64,000 bases of DNA. Source: Motacilla alba alba (lineage: Eukaryota > Chordata > Aves > Passeriformes > Motacillidae). This document shows, in pieces, positions 12,101-24,100 of the stretch. The notes under the pieces are model-generated. The model saw only the letters and a program-made list of their open reading frames with translations, had not been told where the DNA came from and did no database searches. The translations under genes were made by a program, and so were the position numbers. The stretch's first letter is position 1. Each line of letters opens with the position of its first letter. The stretch is from the NCBI RefSeq assembly GCF_015832195.1, contig NC_052019.1, positions 2,651,685-2,715,684 of the forward strand, given 5' to 3'.

Positions 12101-15100
12101 AGGGATCAAGTTTTGTAGCAGCTGGACAAAGTGCAGTGGCTTTTTTTTTATCTTCTCCTCGTTCTCATGGTGCCATATCATGGCTTGGACCTGGGCTGGG
12201 AGCACAGGTCTGATGAGGAGCAGCTGAGGGAGCTGGGAAAGGGGCTCAGCCTGGAGAAAAGGAGGCTCAGGGGGGACCTTGTGGCTCTGCACAACTCCCT
12301 GACAGGAGGGGACAGCCGGGGGGGTTTGGGCTCTGCTCCCAGGGAACAGGGACAGGAGGAGAGGAAACAATGTTAAGTTGTGCCAAGGGAGGTTTAGATT
12401 GGATATTTAGTAAAATATTTTCACAGAAAGAGTCATCAAGCCTCAGCACAGGCTGCCCAGGGCAGAGGTGGAATCACCATCCTTGAAAGTGTTTAAAAAA
12501 TAAAAGTGTAGATGTGGCACTTGGGGGCATGACTTAATGGTGGTCTTGGCAGTGCTGGGTTAATGGCTGGACTTGATAATCTCAGAGGGCTTTTCCAACC
12601 TTAATGAACCTACCCCATTCTATTCTATTCTATTCTATTCTATTCTATTCTATTCTATTCTATTCTATTCTATTCTATATTCTATTCCATTCCATTCCAT
12701 TATTTTTGTACTGACAAGGCCAAACAGATCCACTGTCCCAAGCTGCAAAGCCCAGCAATGTCCAGAAGAGGCTGTAGCCATCCCTGAAGAAATGCTCTGA
12801 GCTTGTGGGACAAGCACAGTACGTGAACTCCTCACAGTTGAAGGCCAGCCTTTGTCCCACACACTGTCACCATAGTGTTTCAGGGTTAACAGCTCACTGA
12901 AATAAGAGGAATCATTCCTGTTTCTCTGTCAAAGCTTTTTTTTTTTTTTTTGTTGTTGATTGTGGATTTAAGGCCATGAGGACTGGGAGGTGGGAGGCAG
13001 AGCTTGGGAGGCAACCAGCGAGCAGGGGAGCGCTGGAAGACCCCAAGACACCCAGGATCATTCCTGAACTCAGGAAAATGTAACTCTGAAGAGCTGTTTG
13101 ATAGAACCCTCTGCTTTCTGCAGTGAGCATGAGGGTGAACAGTTTGTCACAGATTCAAGGACAGAATCAGCCTTGTCACCACTCAGCCTTTAAGAAACCC
13201 CCTGTCCCAGACTGCAAGGCAATGTGTATTCCATTGCCTCTGTCAGAGGTGGGGCAGTTATCTGCTGTGCATTGGGCAGTTTTCTTTAGCTCTTCCACAA
13301 CCAATCCTCCCTCCAGGAGATCTCTGCTGTTCATGGGCCATTAATTATTAATGATCTTCTGTTCATGGCCAGTGAGTGTCCCTGCATGGCTGATCAAATT
13401 CCATCATCCCACTGGGAGTTGCTCTGCCCAGGGGAGGAGCCAAGCATTCCTGCCTGGATACAATCTGAGATTCTGGGACACCAGAACAGCCTTTCCCACT
13501 GCATTCCCAGAGGAGCAGCTTTCTTCTTCCCTGCATTCCCAGAGGGAGAGCAGGCCCATCTCCAGCAGCCCTGGAGCTTCAGAGGAAAACTCCAGCCTTG
13601 TGCAGGATCCCTGCTCCAGCAGAACCACAGCTGGCCCTGCAGGAGGGCTGAGCCACCATGGAATGGCACTGCTGCCACCACCCTGACACACAGGGGGTCA
13701 GCTCCTCTTCTGACTCTGGCAGTGTTGTTTCAATTTACTTCATGGTTTATTTTATTTTTATTTTCTTCCCTAGTAAAGAACTGTTATTCCTGCTTGCATA
13801 TCTTTGCCTGAGAGCCCCTTAATTTCAAAATTACAACAATTCAGAGGGAGGGGGTTTACATTTCCTATTTCAGAGGGGGCTCCTGCTCTCCTTAGCACAC
13901 ACCTGTCTTTTCAAACCAAGACAGAGTCCCAGAGCAGTCTGGAAGAGACCTCAAAGCTCACCTCATTCTCACCCCCTTCCATGGGCAGGGACACTGCAGG
14001 GAGGTTTCTCCCAGGCTGGAGCCTGGAGAGGAGCAACAGGGCAGCCCAAGCACCCCCACAGTGTAGAGCTCACTGAAGGCAGCCAGAACAACGTGTGCTG
14101 TCTCACCCAGCCCTGCTCCAGGACTGCCCTGAGCCCGCCCTCTGTGCTTCCTGCTCCCACCTCTTTGCCTGAGAGCCCCTTAACTTCAAAACTACAACAA
14201 CTCAGAGGGAGCGGGTTTACATTCCCCACTTCAGGGGAGGCTCCTGCCTTCCTCCGCAGCCACCTGAGTTTCCAAAGCAAGGAGCAGACCCTGCACCCGA
14301 CCCTGCGGGCAGCAGCAGAGGCACTCACGTTGAACTCCTCCCTGAAGAGCTTGTTGTCGTCGGCCATGCGGCGGTTGATCTCCTCCTCCAGCTTGTCCAC
14401 GGGCAGCGGGGGGTACTTGCGGTTGGTGCTGGGCGAGCGCGCCAGCAGGGGCATGCTCTGCGGCTCTGCAAGGACACCAGGCGTTACAGAAGGACCAGGA
14501 GATGACTGGCTATGGTAACAAGACCCCCGTGGCAGGGAGAAGTGATGAGGAGGACTCCATCTTACCGGAAGGGTAATTAATTATGTTATTATACTATATT
14601 ATATTACAGCTAAACTGTATCTGCCAAGCACTTGACTGCACTCCACTTGTGACTGTCAGCCAACAGTCCTGACACACACACAGCCCTGGATCCAACTGGC
14701 CAAAATCAAAACATTCACATCAGAATCCAATTATTCCCTTCAATTATTAATTATCAATCATTAATATCAATTAATTATTATTAATTAAATTATAGAAATA
14801 TATAATTATATAAACATAATATATAATTATATATAACAATATATAATATAATATATAATGTAATATAATATAATGTAGTATAATATAATGTAATACAATA
14901 TATAAAATAATATATAATATGTAATAATATATAATATAGATAATATAATTATATAATATATCTACTAAAATATATAATCATATTAATATATAACTATATA
15001 TTACATATAATAAACAATATATAATAAATAATAAAAAAATTAATGCGATTTAATTAAATTATTAACATTTATTTAATTAATTACTAATTACTAATTATTC

Positions 15101-18100
15101 ATCCAATTATTCCCTTCGGGTAAACAATCTTCCACGATGTGTTCCACTTGTGATCAAAACAGGAGCAGTACATGAGATAAGAATTGCTTTTCCTTTCTCT
15201 GAGGTTCAGAGAATGTGAAACCCAGAAATATTCTTGGGAAGAATTGTGCCTTGCTTTTCTCTGTGAAGAGAAATGTGGTGATGATTGCCTCTCGCAATTA
15301 AAAGATAACTATTGTGTGAATATTAAGAAAAGCTTTAGTGATGTACAGTTATGTTATTGTAGTTTAGATGTCTCTGTTCTCCCCATAGTTCCCTTTTCCC
15401 CCTGTACTGTGACCATCAAGCAGCCTGGCTTGTCCAGGACAGGTAAAAGAAGGCGTGCACACGTGTCCCTTGCATGGGCAGCTGGGAATGGAACAGCTTG
15501 GTGCTCAGGGGGTGAGGCACGGCAACACCTGACCTCCAATCCAGTTACAAGAAAGCAGCCTCCACTGATAAATGGCAAAGAAGAGCTGACTGACAGACTT
15601 TGGGAAGGGCCAGGGCTGGCTGATGCAACCCCCAGGGGTGTTAAAGACTGAGCATCCATCTTGGAGATGAACTGGCCACGTGGGGTCCACAAGGGGCAGC
15701 TCCTGGCGCTGCCAATTTTTCCTCATGTAGTCCTTTTGTTGTATTTTTGTTAAGGCTTAATAAACCTTTTAAAATTTTCAAGCGAGCAGTTGTCTCTCAC
15801 ACGGGGCTCACAGGGGCCACCAGCTGTCCCCTGTGGCCAGCACTGCCCAGGGGAGCACAGGGACCCCGCGTGCTGCCGCTTTCAGGGCTGTCCTCGTGTC
15901 TGCACAGAATGGTTTGGGTTGGAGGGGGTGTTAAAGAGCATCTTGGTCCAAATGGCTTCCACCAGACCAGGCTGCTGTGAGCACAGTGACACCTGGCTTG
16001 TGGCAGCACTGGGGTGGCAGCAGGGGCAGGGCAGTGGCTGTTCCCTGTTCCCTCCTATCCTGGGGAAACTTCTGGGCCTCTCACAACAAGATCTGGAGGG
16101 GCTGGAGCTGTCCAGAGAAGGGAATGGACATGGGGAAGGGTCTGGAGCACCAGGAGTGGCTGAGGGGGCTGGGAAGGGGCTCAGCCTGGAGAAAAGGAGA
16201 TTCAGGGGGGACCTTGTGGCTCTGCACAACTCCTGACAGGAGGGGACAGCCAGAGGGGTCGGGCTCTGCTCCCAGGGACAGGGACAGGAGGAGAGGGAAT
16301 GGCCTCAGGCTGGGCCAGGGGAGGTGTAGATTGGATATCTGGGTAAATTTCTTCATGGAAAGGGTGTCCAGCCCTGGCACAGCTGCCCAGGGCAGTGGTG
16401 GAGTCCCCATTCCTTGAAGGATTTAAAATCCACGTGGATGTGGCACTTGGGGACATGGTCAGTGGTGGCCTTGGCAGTGCTGCTGGATTGGATGATCTTA
16501 AAGGACTTTTCCAATCCCAAAAAATCAGTGATCCTATGATGATTAACACTCTGGGATCTACACTCTGCCAGAGGCAGGTCAGGGCACTGAGGACAAGTCA
16601 ATGCAGGGGTTGGAGACCACCTGGCTTTGAACTCCAACCTCTCCCTCTCTCCCATGGGAAGCCTGGCACCACCACTGTGAAACAATTCCCAGGAGGGCGC
16701 AGCAAAGGCAGCTGCTGCTCAGCAGAGCCCAGAAAGGCCAATGTGAGGATTACCAACACAGCTGAGTGCTTATAAAGTTCACACCTCCATTTACAGTGAG
16801 GTAAGATGGCAGGGAAGGTCTTAGCAGCCAACAGAAAATAAAGGTGCTGAATTCTAGTTAGTGCTTCTCAGAAAGTGTTTGTTTTATGTGGAAGGAGTGC
16901 TGAAAAAGCATCAGAACTGAGTTTAAGAGGTCTCCTCAGATCTTAATCAGTGCCTACACATGGATGGAGATGCCCAGCTTGAGACTGTCAAAGTCAGCTC
17001 TGGCTCACAGCTCAGGGGCAGAAGAATTTAGACATCACACGAGGCTTTAAAATGCATCTGTGCATGTTTAAGAGGTACACAAATGTTTTTATAATGAAAA
17101 TAAATGCATTCCCTTTTATCTCCTGGAAATGTGAGTTTGGTGTCCACAGTTAGTGAAGATCTGAGTTTTAATCTGAGACCATCCTAATCTAAAAGAGCAG
17201 GAAAATGTTTAATTACTCCCCAAAGATGTCGTGGTTTTTTTTTTTTTTTTTTGGTTTTTTTTTTTTGTTGTTTTTTTTTCCCAAAAAGGTTCTCATTTGA
17301 GTCAAAGAAACACTGTGAAAACTCAAGAGGAACGTGAGTAGTGATTTTGGAAGTGATCACCCATTTTAACATCAACCACTTGAGGGCAAACATTGAATCA
17401 GTGGAACGAAAGCTGGGAAATGAACCTTCACTCTAGGAAAGTCTGCCAAAACCATGGAAAACATGGAACAAAGGAGGTCAGGAAACAACAACAACAACAA
17501 AATAGAAATTAAAAAATATGTGCCTACAAAAACAGGAGGTGGGGGAGAGCCTGTGTGGCACCAGGTGGACTCACCTGTGTCGTCCGTCCGGCCGTTGGAC
17601 AGACGGAAGGAGTTGGAGTGGCTCCCTGCCTGCTTGTATTTCTTGAACCTGCCAAGGAGAATTGGGGTGGAAAAGTCAGTAAATATCCACCAGGAAGCCC
17701 AGGTCCCCTCCCAGATGAGACCTAAGTATAGAGGAATACTGACAAAAGGAGTAGGTCACTAAAAGGTAGCAAAATTCTGAAATTCTCAAAAAAGGAAGTT
17801 ATTGGTTCAGATTTTACTTATTTTCTACTTTGATCTAACAGCAGAAAAAATAAAAAGAGCAGAAAAAACTTTTGGAAGTAGCAATATCTCACTTCTTCTT
17901 TATGATGGAGGAAAACTGTTTGTACAGTTTGCTCAAAGGATATTTGCAAGACAGGTTTAATCCAGCTGCCTATCACTGTGTGAAAAAGAACAACAATTGA
18001 TGTGGAGAAGGCCACATGGGAATAAAGGATGATTTTGATAACAGCACACTGACTCAACTTACTACAGGTGAGAACTTATGAACACAATCACAACCATCTA

Positions 18101-21100
18101 GAAGCTCCCAAAGAGCTTTCCCTTTTTTTTTGCCACTTTCTCAAGGCTTCGTGGATTAGCTGGTGGGTCCAGGAGGCTGCAGGACCTCTGAGATCCTGCC
18201 TGTGAGCAGAGCTTTTCACTGAGCACATCTGGAACAGCTGCAGGAGCCCAGAGAGAGCTGGAAACCAGGAGAAGCTTTAAGGGTGCTCTTTCCAGAGGAC
18301 ACCCCAAGGAGTCCCTGCTCCCTGGGCTGATCCAGCAGGGCACATAAAGCCCAGGTTGATCTGTCCTGCAGCAAATCCCCGCTCCATGTGCTGTTAACTC
18401 GGAGCAGCTGCTTCTGCTCCCTTTGCCTGAAATTTGGAGTTTTGCTGAATCATTGGGCAGAGAACACAAACCATTTCTTTCAGGGCTGAAAGCCAGGTGG
18501 GAAGGACTCAAACTCTGCTGCTGCTGAACTCCTGAGGCAAAACTCTCCCCAGGTTCACTGCTGTGAGGGCAGGCCTGCAGCCAGGAGACAGAGGGAAGTT
18601 TTCCACTGCTAAGGAAATTGTTTGTTCTTTTTTTTTTTAAGACTTACTTAATCACCAAACTGGTGAGTAAATTAAAATGTTTACTGCAGGTGAATAAAGA
18701 CATTCTTAGTTCTGCTTTCAGGAGTTGGGTGAATGCTTCATTTTGAGCAGGGCAGATGCCTGGATTCTAAAAAATGGACCTCAGAAGGCTTTATGGTGCT
18801 GTAATTTCAATTACAGCATCACCTAACACCCCTCACAAGCTCCTGCCATTCACAGTGAAAGGTGCACAGGGACCATGTGGTTGTGATATTTTGTGACAAT
18901 CCCTTTGCTAGGATTTTCTTCTCCTGAGAAGCTGAGAAGGCCTCAGCTTCAAGTATAAACAATTTGTTATCTGCTGCTGTGGGATGCAGCAGGTGCTTCC
19001 TCGATTGGTCAGTGTGGGATGTTTCTGCTTGGTGGCCAATCCAGGAGGCAGCAGCTCTCGGACTCTCTGGGAGTCACAGAACTTTGTTATTCATTCCTTT
19101 CTATTCCTGTCTCGCCTTCTGATGAATCTTTCTCTCTGTTCTTTGTAGTATAGTTATAGTGTGGTCTTTTTTAATGTAATATAAATCATAATATAATAAA
19201 CCAGCCTTCTGAAATGGAGTCAAGATCTCTCCTTCCCTTCACCAAGTCCAGACTGCCCAGAAGACCCACGGTAACAAATGGTGACCCCAGACGTGGCAAT
19301 AGAACCATGTGAGGTTTAGTACCCAAAACAGAGTTTGGATGTTGGATCCTGCTTGCTATCAAGATGGGAATCAAAGAATAACACATCGAAACACATTTGT
19401 GTTCAGCCTCCCTGGATTACTCAATCCATCATTTGCAGCCTCACAAGGAAACTTCACCTGCTTCTCCCCACACTGACAAGGCTTTAGTTCGATATACCCT
19501 GCTAAAAGTGACATTTTGAAAGGCAGAGCAGGAATTCCCCACAGGAGGAGCAGCTTTGCAGGGAAAGGAATGAGCATCATTCACCAGATCACCCCAAACA
19601 TCATTTTCATTCATTGTCCTTACAGGTTTCTTTTCAAAGCACCAGCTGTGTCAGCCTTTAGCTTGGGAGACAGCACAAAAGGCTCGTTCCTGTTCATTCA
19701 GGAATTGTTTCTGTCAAACAAGGGAACCCAGCATTAAAGCAGCTCTTACCTCAACATGTACAGAACAATAATAATAAATACTATGACTAGGAGGGAGGAC
19801 AGGGCCACCATCACAGCTATAATGGGAGTTTCATCTGCAAGAGGAAGAGAAAGGTGTGGTTATGGACAGTGGAAAACATCCAGAGCCATCATTTAACAGG
19901 GCAGAGCTCTACAATTTCTGCTTGAAGAACAATTCTGATGATGATATTAGCAATAAAAACATAATAAATAATAAATAGCATTAAGTGATGTTGCAGTTTT
20001 CCAGCCTGAGAGTGAAAACAAAAAAGGATGAGGCACCATGTGCCTCAGACACTCCCAGGTCAGATTAAAACCTAAACCCCCACTCAGAGCACCTCAATCT
20101 TCTCCAAGAGTTGGTCACTGTGAAATTGTGACCTTGCAATGAAAACAGTGATGGAGAAAGGTGGGACTGGGCTATTTTGGGGTTCCTTCTTCACAACTGA
20201 ATGTGCACGTGGTGGCCACCAGCAGAAATTTCCTCTGTCAGCTGGAAATCTACCACAAAAAAAATCTACAAAACATTCTGCCTGAGACTTAAGGGTGCAG
20301 AGAAGTTCCTACCAGGCCCACGAGTTTGGTGTAAGGAATGTTTGGTATATGATGAGGAACTTTATATTAAATGGGTAAAAACTCTGGCCTCTCTAAGATC
20401 CCACAGACACATTTTGCTTCCAGTTCTTTGTCAAACAGGACGAGAGGACAAAGCTTCCTGCTGCACCTGGGATCTGAACCCCTCCAAGGGTGAGATGTGG
20501 TGTGGACCAGGCTGCCCAGAGAAGCTGTGGCTGCTCCTGGAATTGTCCAAGTCCAGGCTTGGAGCAACCTGGGACAGTGGAAGGTGTCCAGGGTGGAACT
20601 GGATGAGTTTTAAGATCCTTTCCAACTCAACCATTCCACAATTCTGTAATTACAGAATAATTTGGGTCGGAAGTGACCTCCAAAGACCACCTAGTTCAAC
20701 CCCCTACTCTTTCCTCCCTGGAAAAACAGAGTTTGGAGAGAGGAGAGGTCAGACACCACCAGGCACCAAGTGTGACCCAATCTGGCTCCCTTGCAGAAGC
20801 TCCTCAAGGGCAGTACCTCACAATTCCCTTGCAAAAACACTTAAATTACTCTGAAACGCTCCCATCCTGCAAGACCCACAACAGATTTTATTTTTCCTTT
20901 CAACAAGCCATTTCCATCTCGTGCTGGAGGTCAGTGAATCAGTGGTTGGTGCTGGCAAATCACCCAGATGGGTTGGAAGCCAAGCAGCTCCAACCAGGGA
21001 GGAGAAGTGCCCTGAAGGGCATTTTTTTTTCAGATAAATGTGGATGCCAGCCATGCCAGCTGGGGATATTTCCATTTTCCATCAGCTCCCTCCATCTGAG

Positions 21101-24100
21101 GGGGCCACCACACTGTGTCTGCACAGCCCCAAGAGGCTGTAGGGCTCGACCCTTCCCCACCTTCTGTGCATCCATTTCCCTGCAGATCCCTGCTCCATGT
21201 GTCCCAGCAATTTCAGCCAGCAGATTTCCTGAGCTGGGGTTTATTTTGTCCATCTCTGAGCTACCCAAGGGCACTCTGATTGTATTTCTGTGTTTGTCCC
21301 TCTGTGGTGTGAGGTCTGGGAATGTTATTTCTATTAAAACGTGATTTTTGTGTCATGATTTCAAGGCAACGACCCAGTGTGGCAAAAAAAAAAAAAAATT
21401 AAATTATCCTGGTTTTGCATGTTTTTGTCCTTCTCATCTACTGCCCTAACGTGACAGCAACTCCCACAGCCCAAAAGGAATTTATTGGGAATTCTGCCTC
21501 CTGCACACCTCAGAAGGTGATGAGCCTTGGCATTCTCCATCCTGACACTTCCCAAAAACAAGAACAGGTTGGTCGTGGCCTGACCACAGCCAGCCCTGGC
21601 CCCTCACTGAAACTTCTGAGCACAGCCACCATCTCCATCCTGTCTGCAGGAGAGGAAGAAGAGCTGCCATGCCAAAACCTGAGGTGTTAAGTCACCCTTG
21701 GACCATTTTCTCCTGCCTTGGCTGGAGTTAAGCTCAGCCTAAGCAGCGCTGAGCTGGGCTGGAGCTGCGGGGCAGCAGTGGCTGGGGATTTGTGAGCAAG
21801 GTGTGGTTTGTGGGCAGGGGCAGCAGGATGCAGATTGGAGGGCAGGGTGCAGGGAGTTTGGGGGTTTTGGGGTTTTTTTTTGCAGCTGTTCTTTCCACAC
21901 ATCTGGCGGGATGAGGAGTTGGAGCTTGCCCATTGCTAATGGCCCACCCAGCCCAGCCCAGGCCAGGCAGGAAACGAGCTGGAGGGTCCCCAGCTGCTCC
22001 CTGCCAGCCCTGCTGAGCTGTGCCAACCCTCCCACAGCTCCTGTCCTGCTCCAGCCCCAGCCTGAGGGCTTCAGGCTGGCAACCCACTTGGAAAAGGGAC
22101 AAGGACTCAACCTTCTGCTCCCCCAGCGCTGCAGCACCCCACAGTCCTGAGCTTGGAAGGCACCAGGAGGCTTAAATCTTCTCCTGGCCCCTCTGAGGAG
22201 CCACCAAACCCTCCTCTGGAACTTGGGAGCATGTCCCAGCTTCTGGCAGAGGTGCTTTACAGGCTGTCCCTCAGAGCTGGGTGCAGCCATGGCAGAGGGA
22301 CGGGGCTGAGCAGCCCATCCCTGCTCACAGCTGGCAACATCTGCCCACAAAAGCAGTCACAGAATGGTTTGGGTTGGAAGGGACCTTAGAGATGATCCCA
22401 CTCCACTCCCTGCCACAGGCAGGGACACTTTCCACTATCCCAGGTTGCTCCAAGCCCCATCCAAGCTGGCTTTGGACACTTCCAGGGATGGGGCTGCCAC
22501 AAATCTCTGGGCATCCCGTGCCAGGGCCTCACCACCCTCACAGTCAAGACTTTATTGCCAATATCTAATCTAAACCTACTCCCAGTTTGAAGCCCTTTCC
22601 CCTTGTCCCATCACTCTATGTTCTTGTTAAAAATCCCTTATTTAATCTGATTTTCTAACTATATTTATAATAATATCAGCAATATTAATATAAATCTTGT
22701 CAGGAAGTCAGATGTATTCCCTTTTTTTCTTTTTTTTAATTTGCCCTCAGGAGCAGGGATGAACAATGGCAGAGAGAGCACAAAATCAGGCCTAAGGCAG
22801 GCCAGATCTGAGGGAATTACACTGAGCATTTCTGCAGAGGCTCAGCCACAATTTCAAACGAGTTCCCTCGGACCTGCATCCCTTTTATTCCCTCTGCTAA
22901 ATGTGTGCTCAGAGCATCAGTCTGTTCCCTGGCTGGGTGAGCCAGGCACAGGGAGCAGCAGCAGGCACAGTTTGCAAAGCTGCAGCACCCATCAGAGCCA
23001 GATGAAAACACACAGAGGCAGCTGATTCCTCCAGGTGGGAGCCAGCCCGGCTCTGCCCGCTCCTGGAGTGCTAAAGCCATCAGTAATTGCAAATATTCTG
23101 CTAGAGATGCCAGTTCTCAGAGCTGAGAGATGGAAAAATGTCCCTAAAGTGCTGTTCTCTTACAAGAAATGGACTTGTGTTACTGCTTGCCAACAGAATG
23201 AGGAGAATAATAATTATTCCCATCATCTGCAGGATGGGTTTGGATCAAATCGTGTAAGCCACAGTCAATAAATACAATTCAGCAGCAAAAAAAAAAAACC
23301 CAAAAAGGAAATATCCTGAATGGCTTCTCAGACTTTGGTCATGCAGCTCTAGGGACATGCTGACATTCTCAGAGCAGGAACAATTGGTACCTAAGAGGAC
23401 ATGTACAAATAGAAATGGGATGGTTTCATTCTAGAAAGAAAAGCTCAACAGAAATTAAGACATCAGTGTATCACCAGCTCTTTTAAAGAGCTTGAGAGGC
23501 TTCATAAAAACACATTTGGAAGTCCTAAGGAGGGCTCTCTAATAGCAGAATGCTTCTGGAATTGTTTTTACTGAGTAAAGAGCAATGAGATGTAACATTC
23601 TTACCTCTTCTGTCAGAGTTACCTGCAGAAAAAGAAAACAAAAGTCTCTTAGCAACAAAGGAACAAGACATTTCAGTAAGTCAAGAAGGATCAAAGACCA
23701 AGACAGGAACAAATTTAGTAACTCTCATCATCTGCCTGTAAATCCTTCCTTTAGAACACTAGCTATAAAACCAAGATGTTAAAATGAATTTCTGAGTAAG
23801 GAAAAAGGAACAAATCCTGAGTTTTTATCAGCAGAACAAGGAGCTGAAGCCAAGCCTTAACATCAACAAACACAACTTACTGTTTAAACCCATAACCAGG
23901 GAGTCACTGGTGTAATTCATTAGCACTTAAATATCAAGAGATAACACTGGTGCATGATTTTAAGAGTGTGGCTGAGCCAAGAGTCCAATTAGGAGCAGCT
24001 GGGCTCAGGGATGGGGGCGAGGAGCAGCCAAGGGAAGTCTCTACCTGCTGGGCTGGATGTCTCATCCCGAGGGCACTGGAACAAACCTGTGCCAGGGAGA

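Noticed and set aside
15184..15651. 155-codon forward frame, considered as a possible retroviral or host gene piece
   Set aside because: It spans the junction of LTR-type repeats, ends without any motif and shows no gag, pol or env feature.
21739..22350. 203-codon reverse frame in intron 3
   Set aside because: It is a GC-rich stretch with few stops, partly over a CR1 terminus. No domain, and composition alone can explain it.
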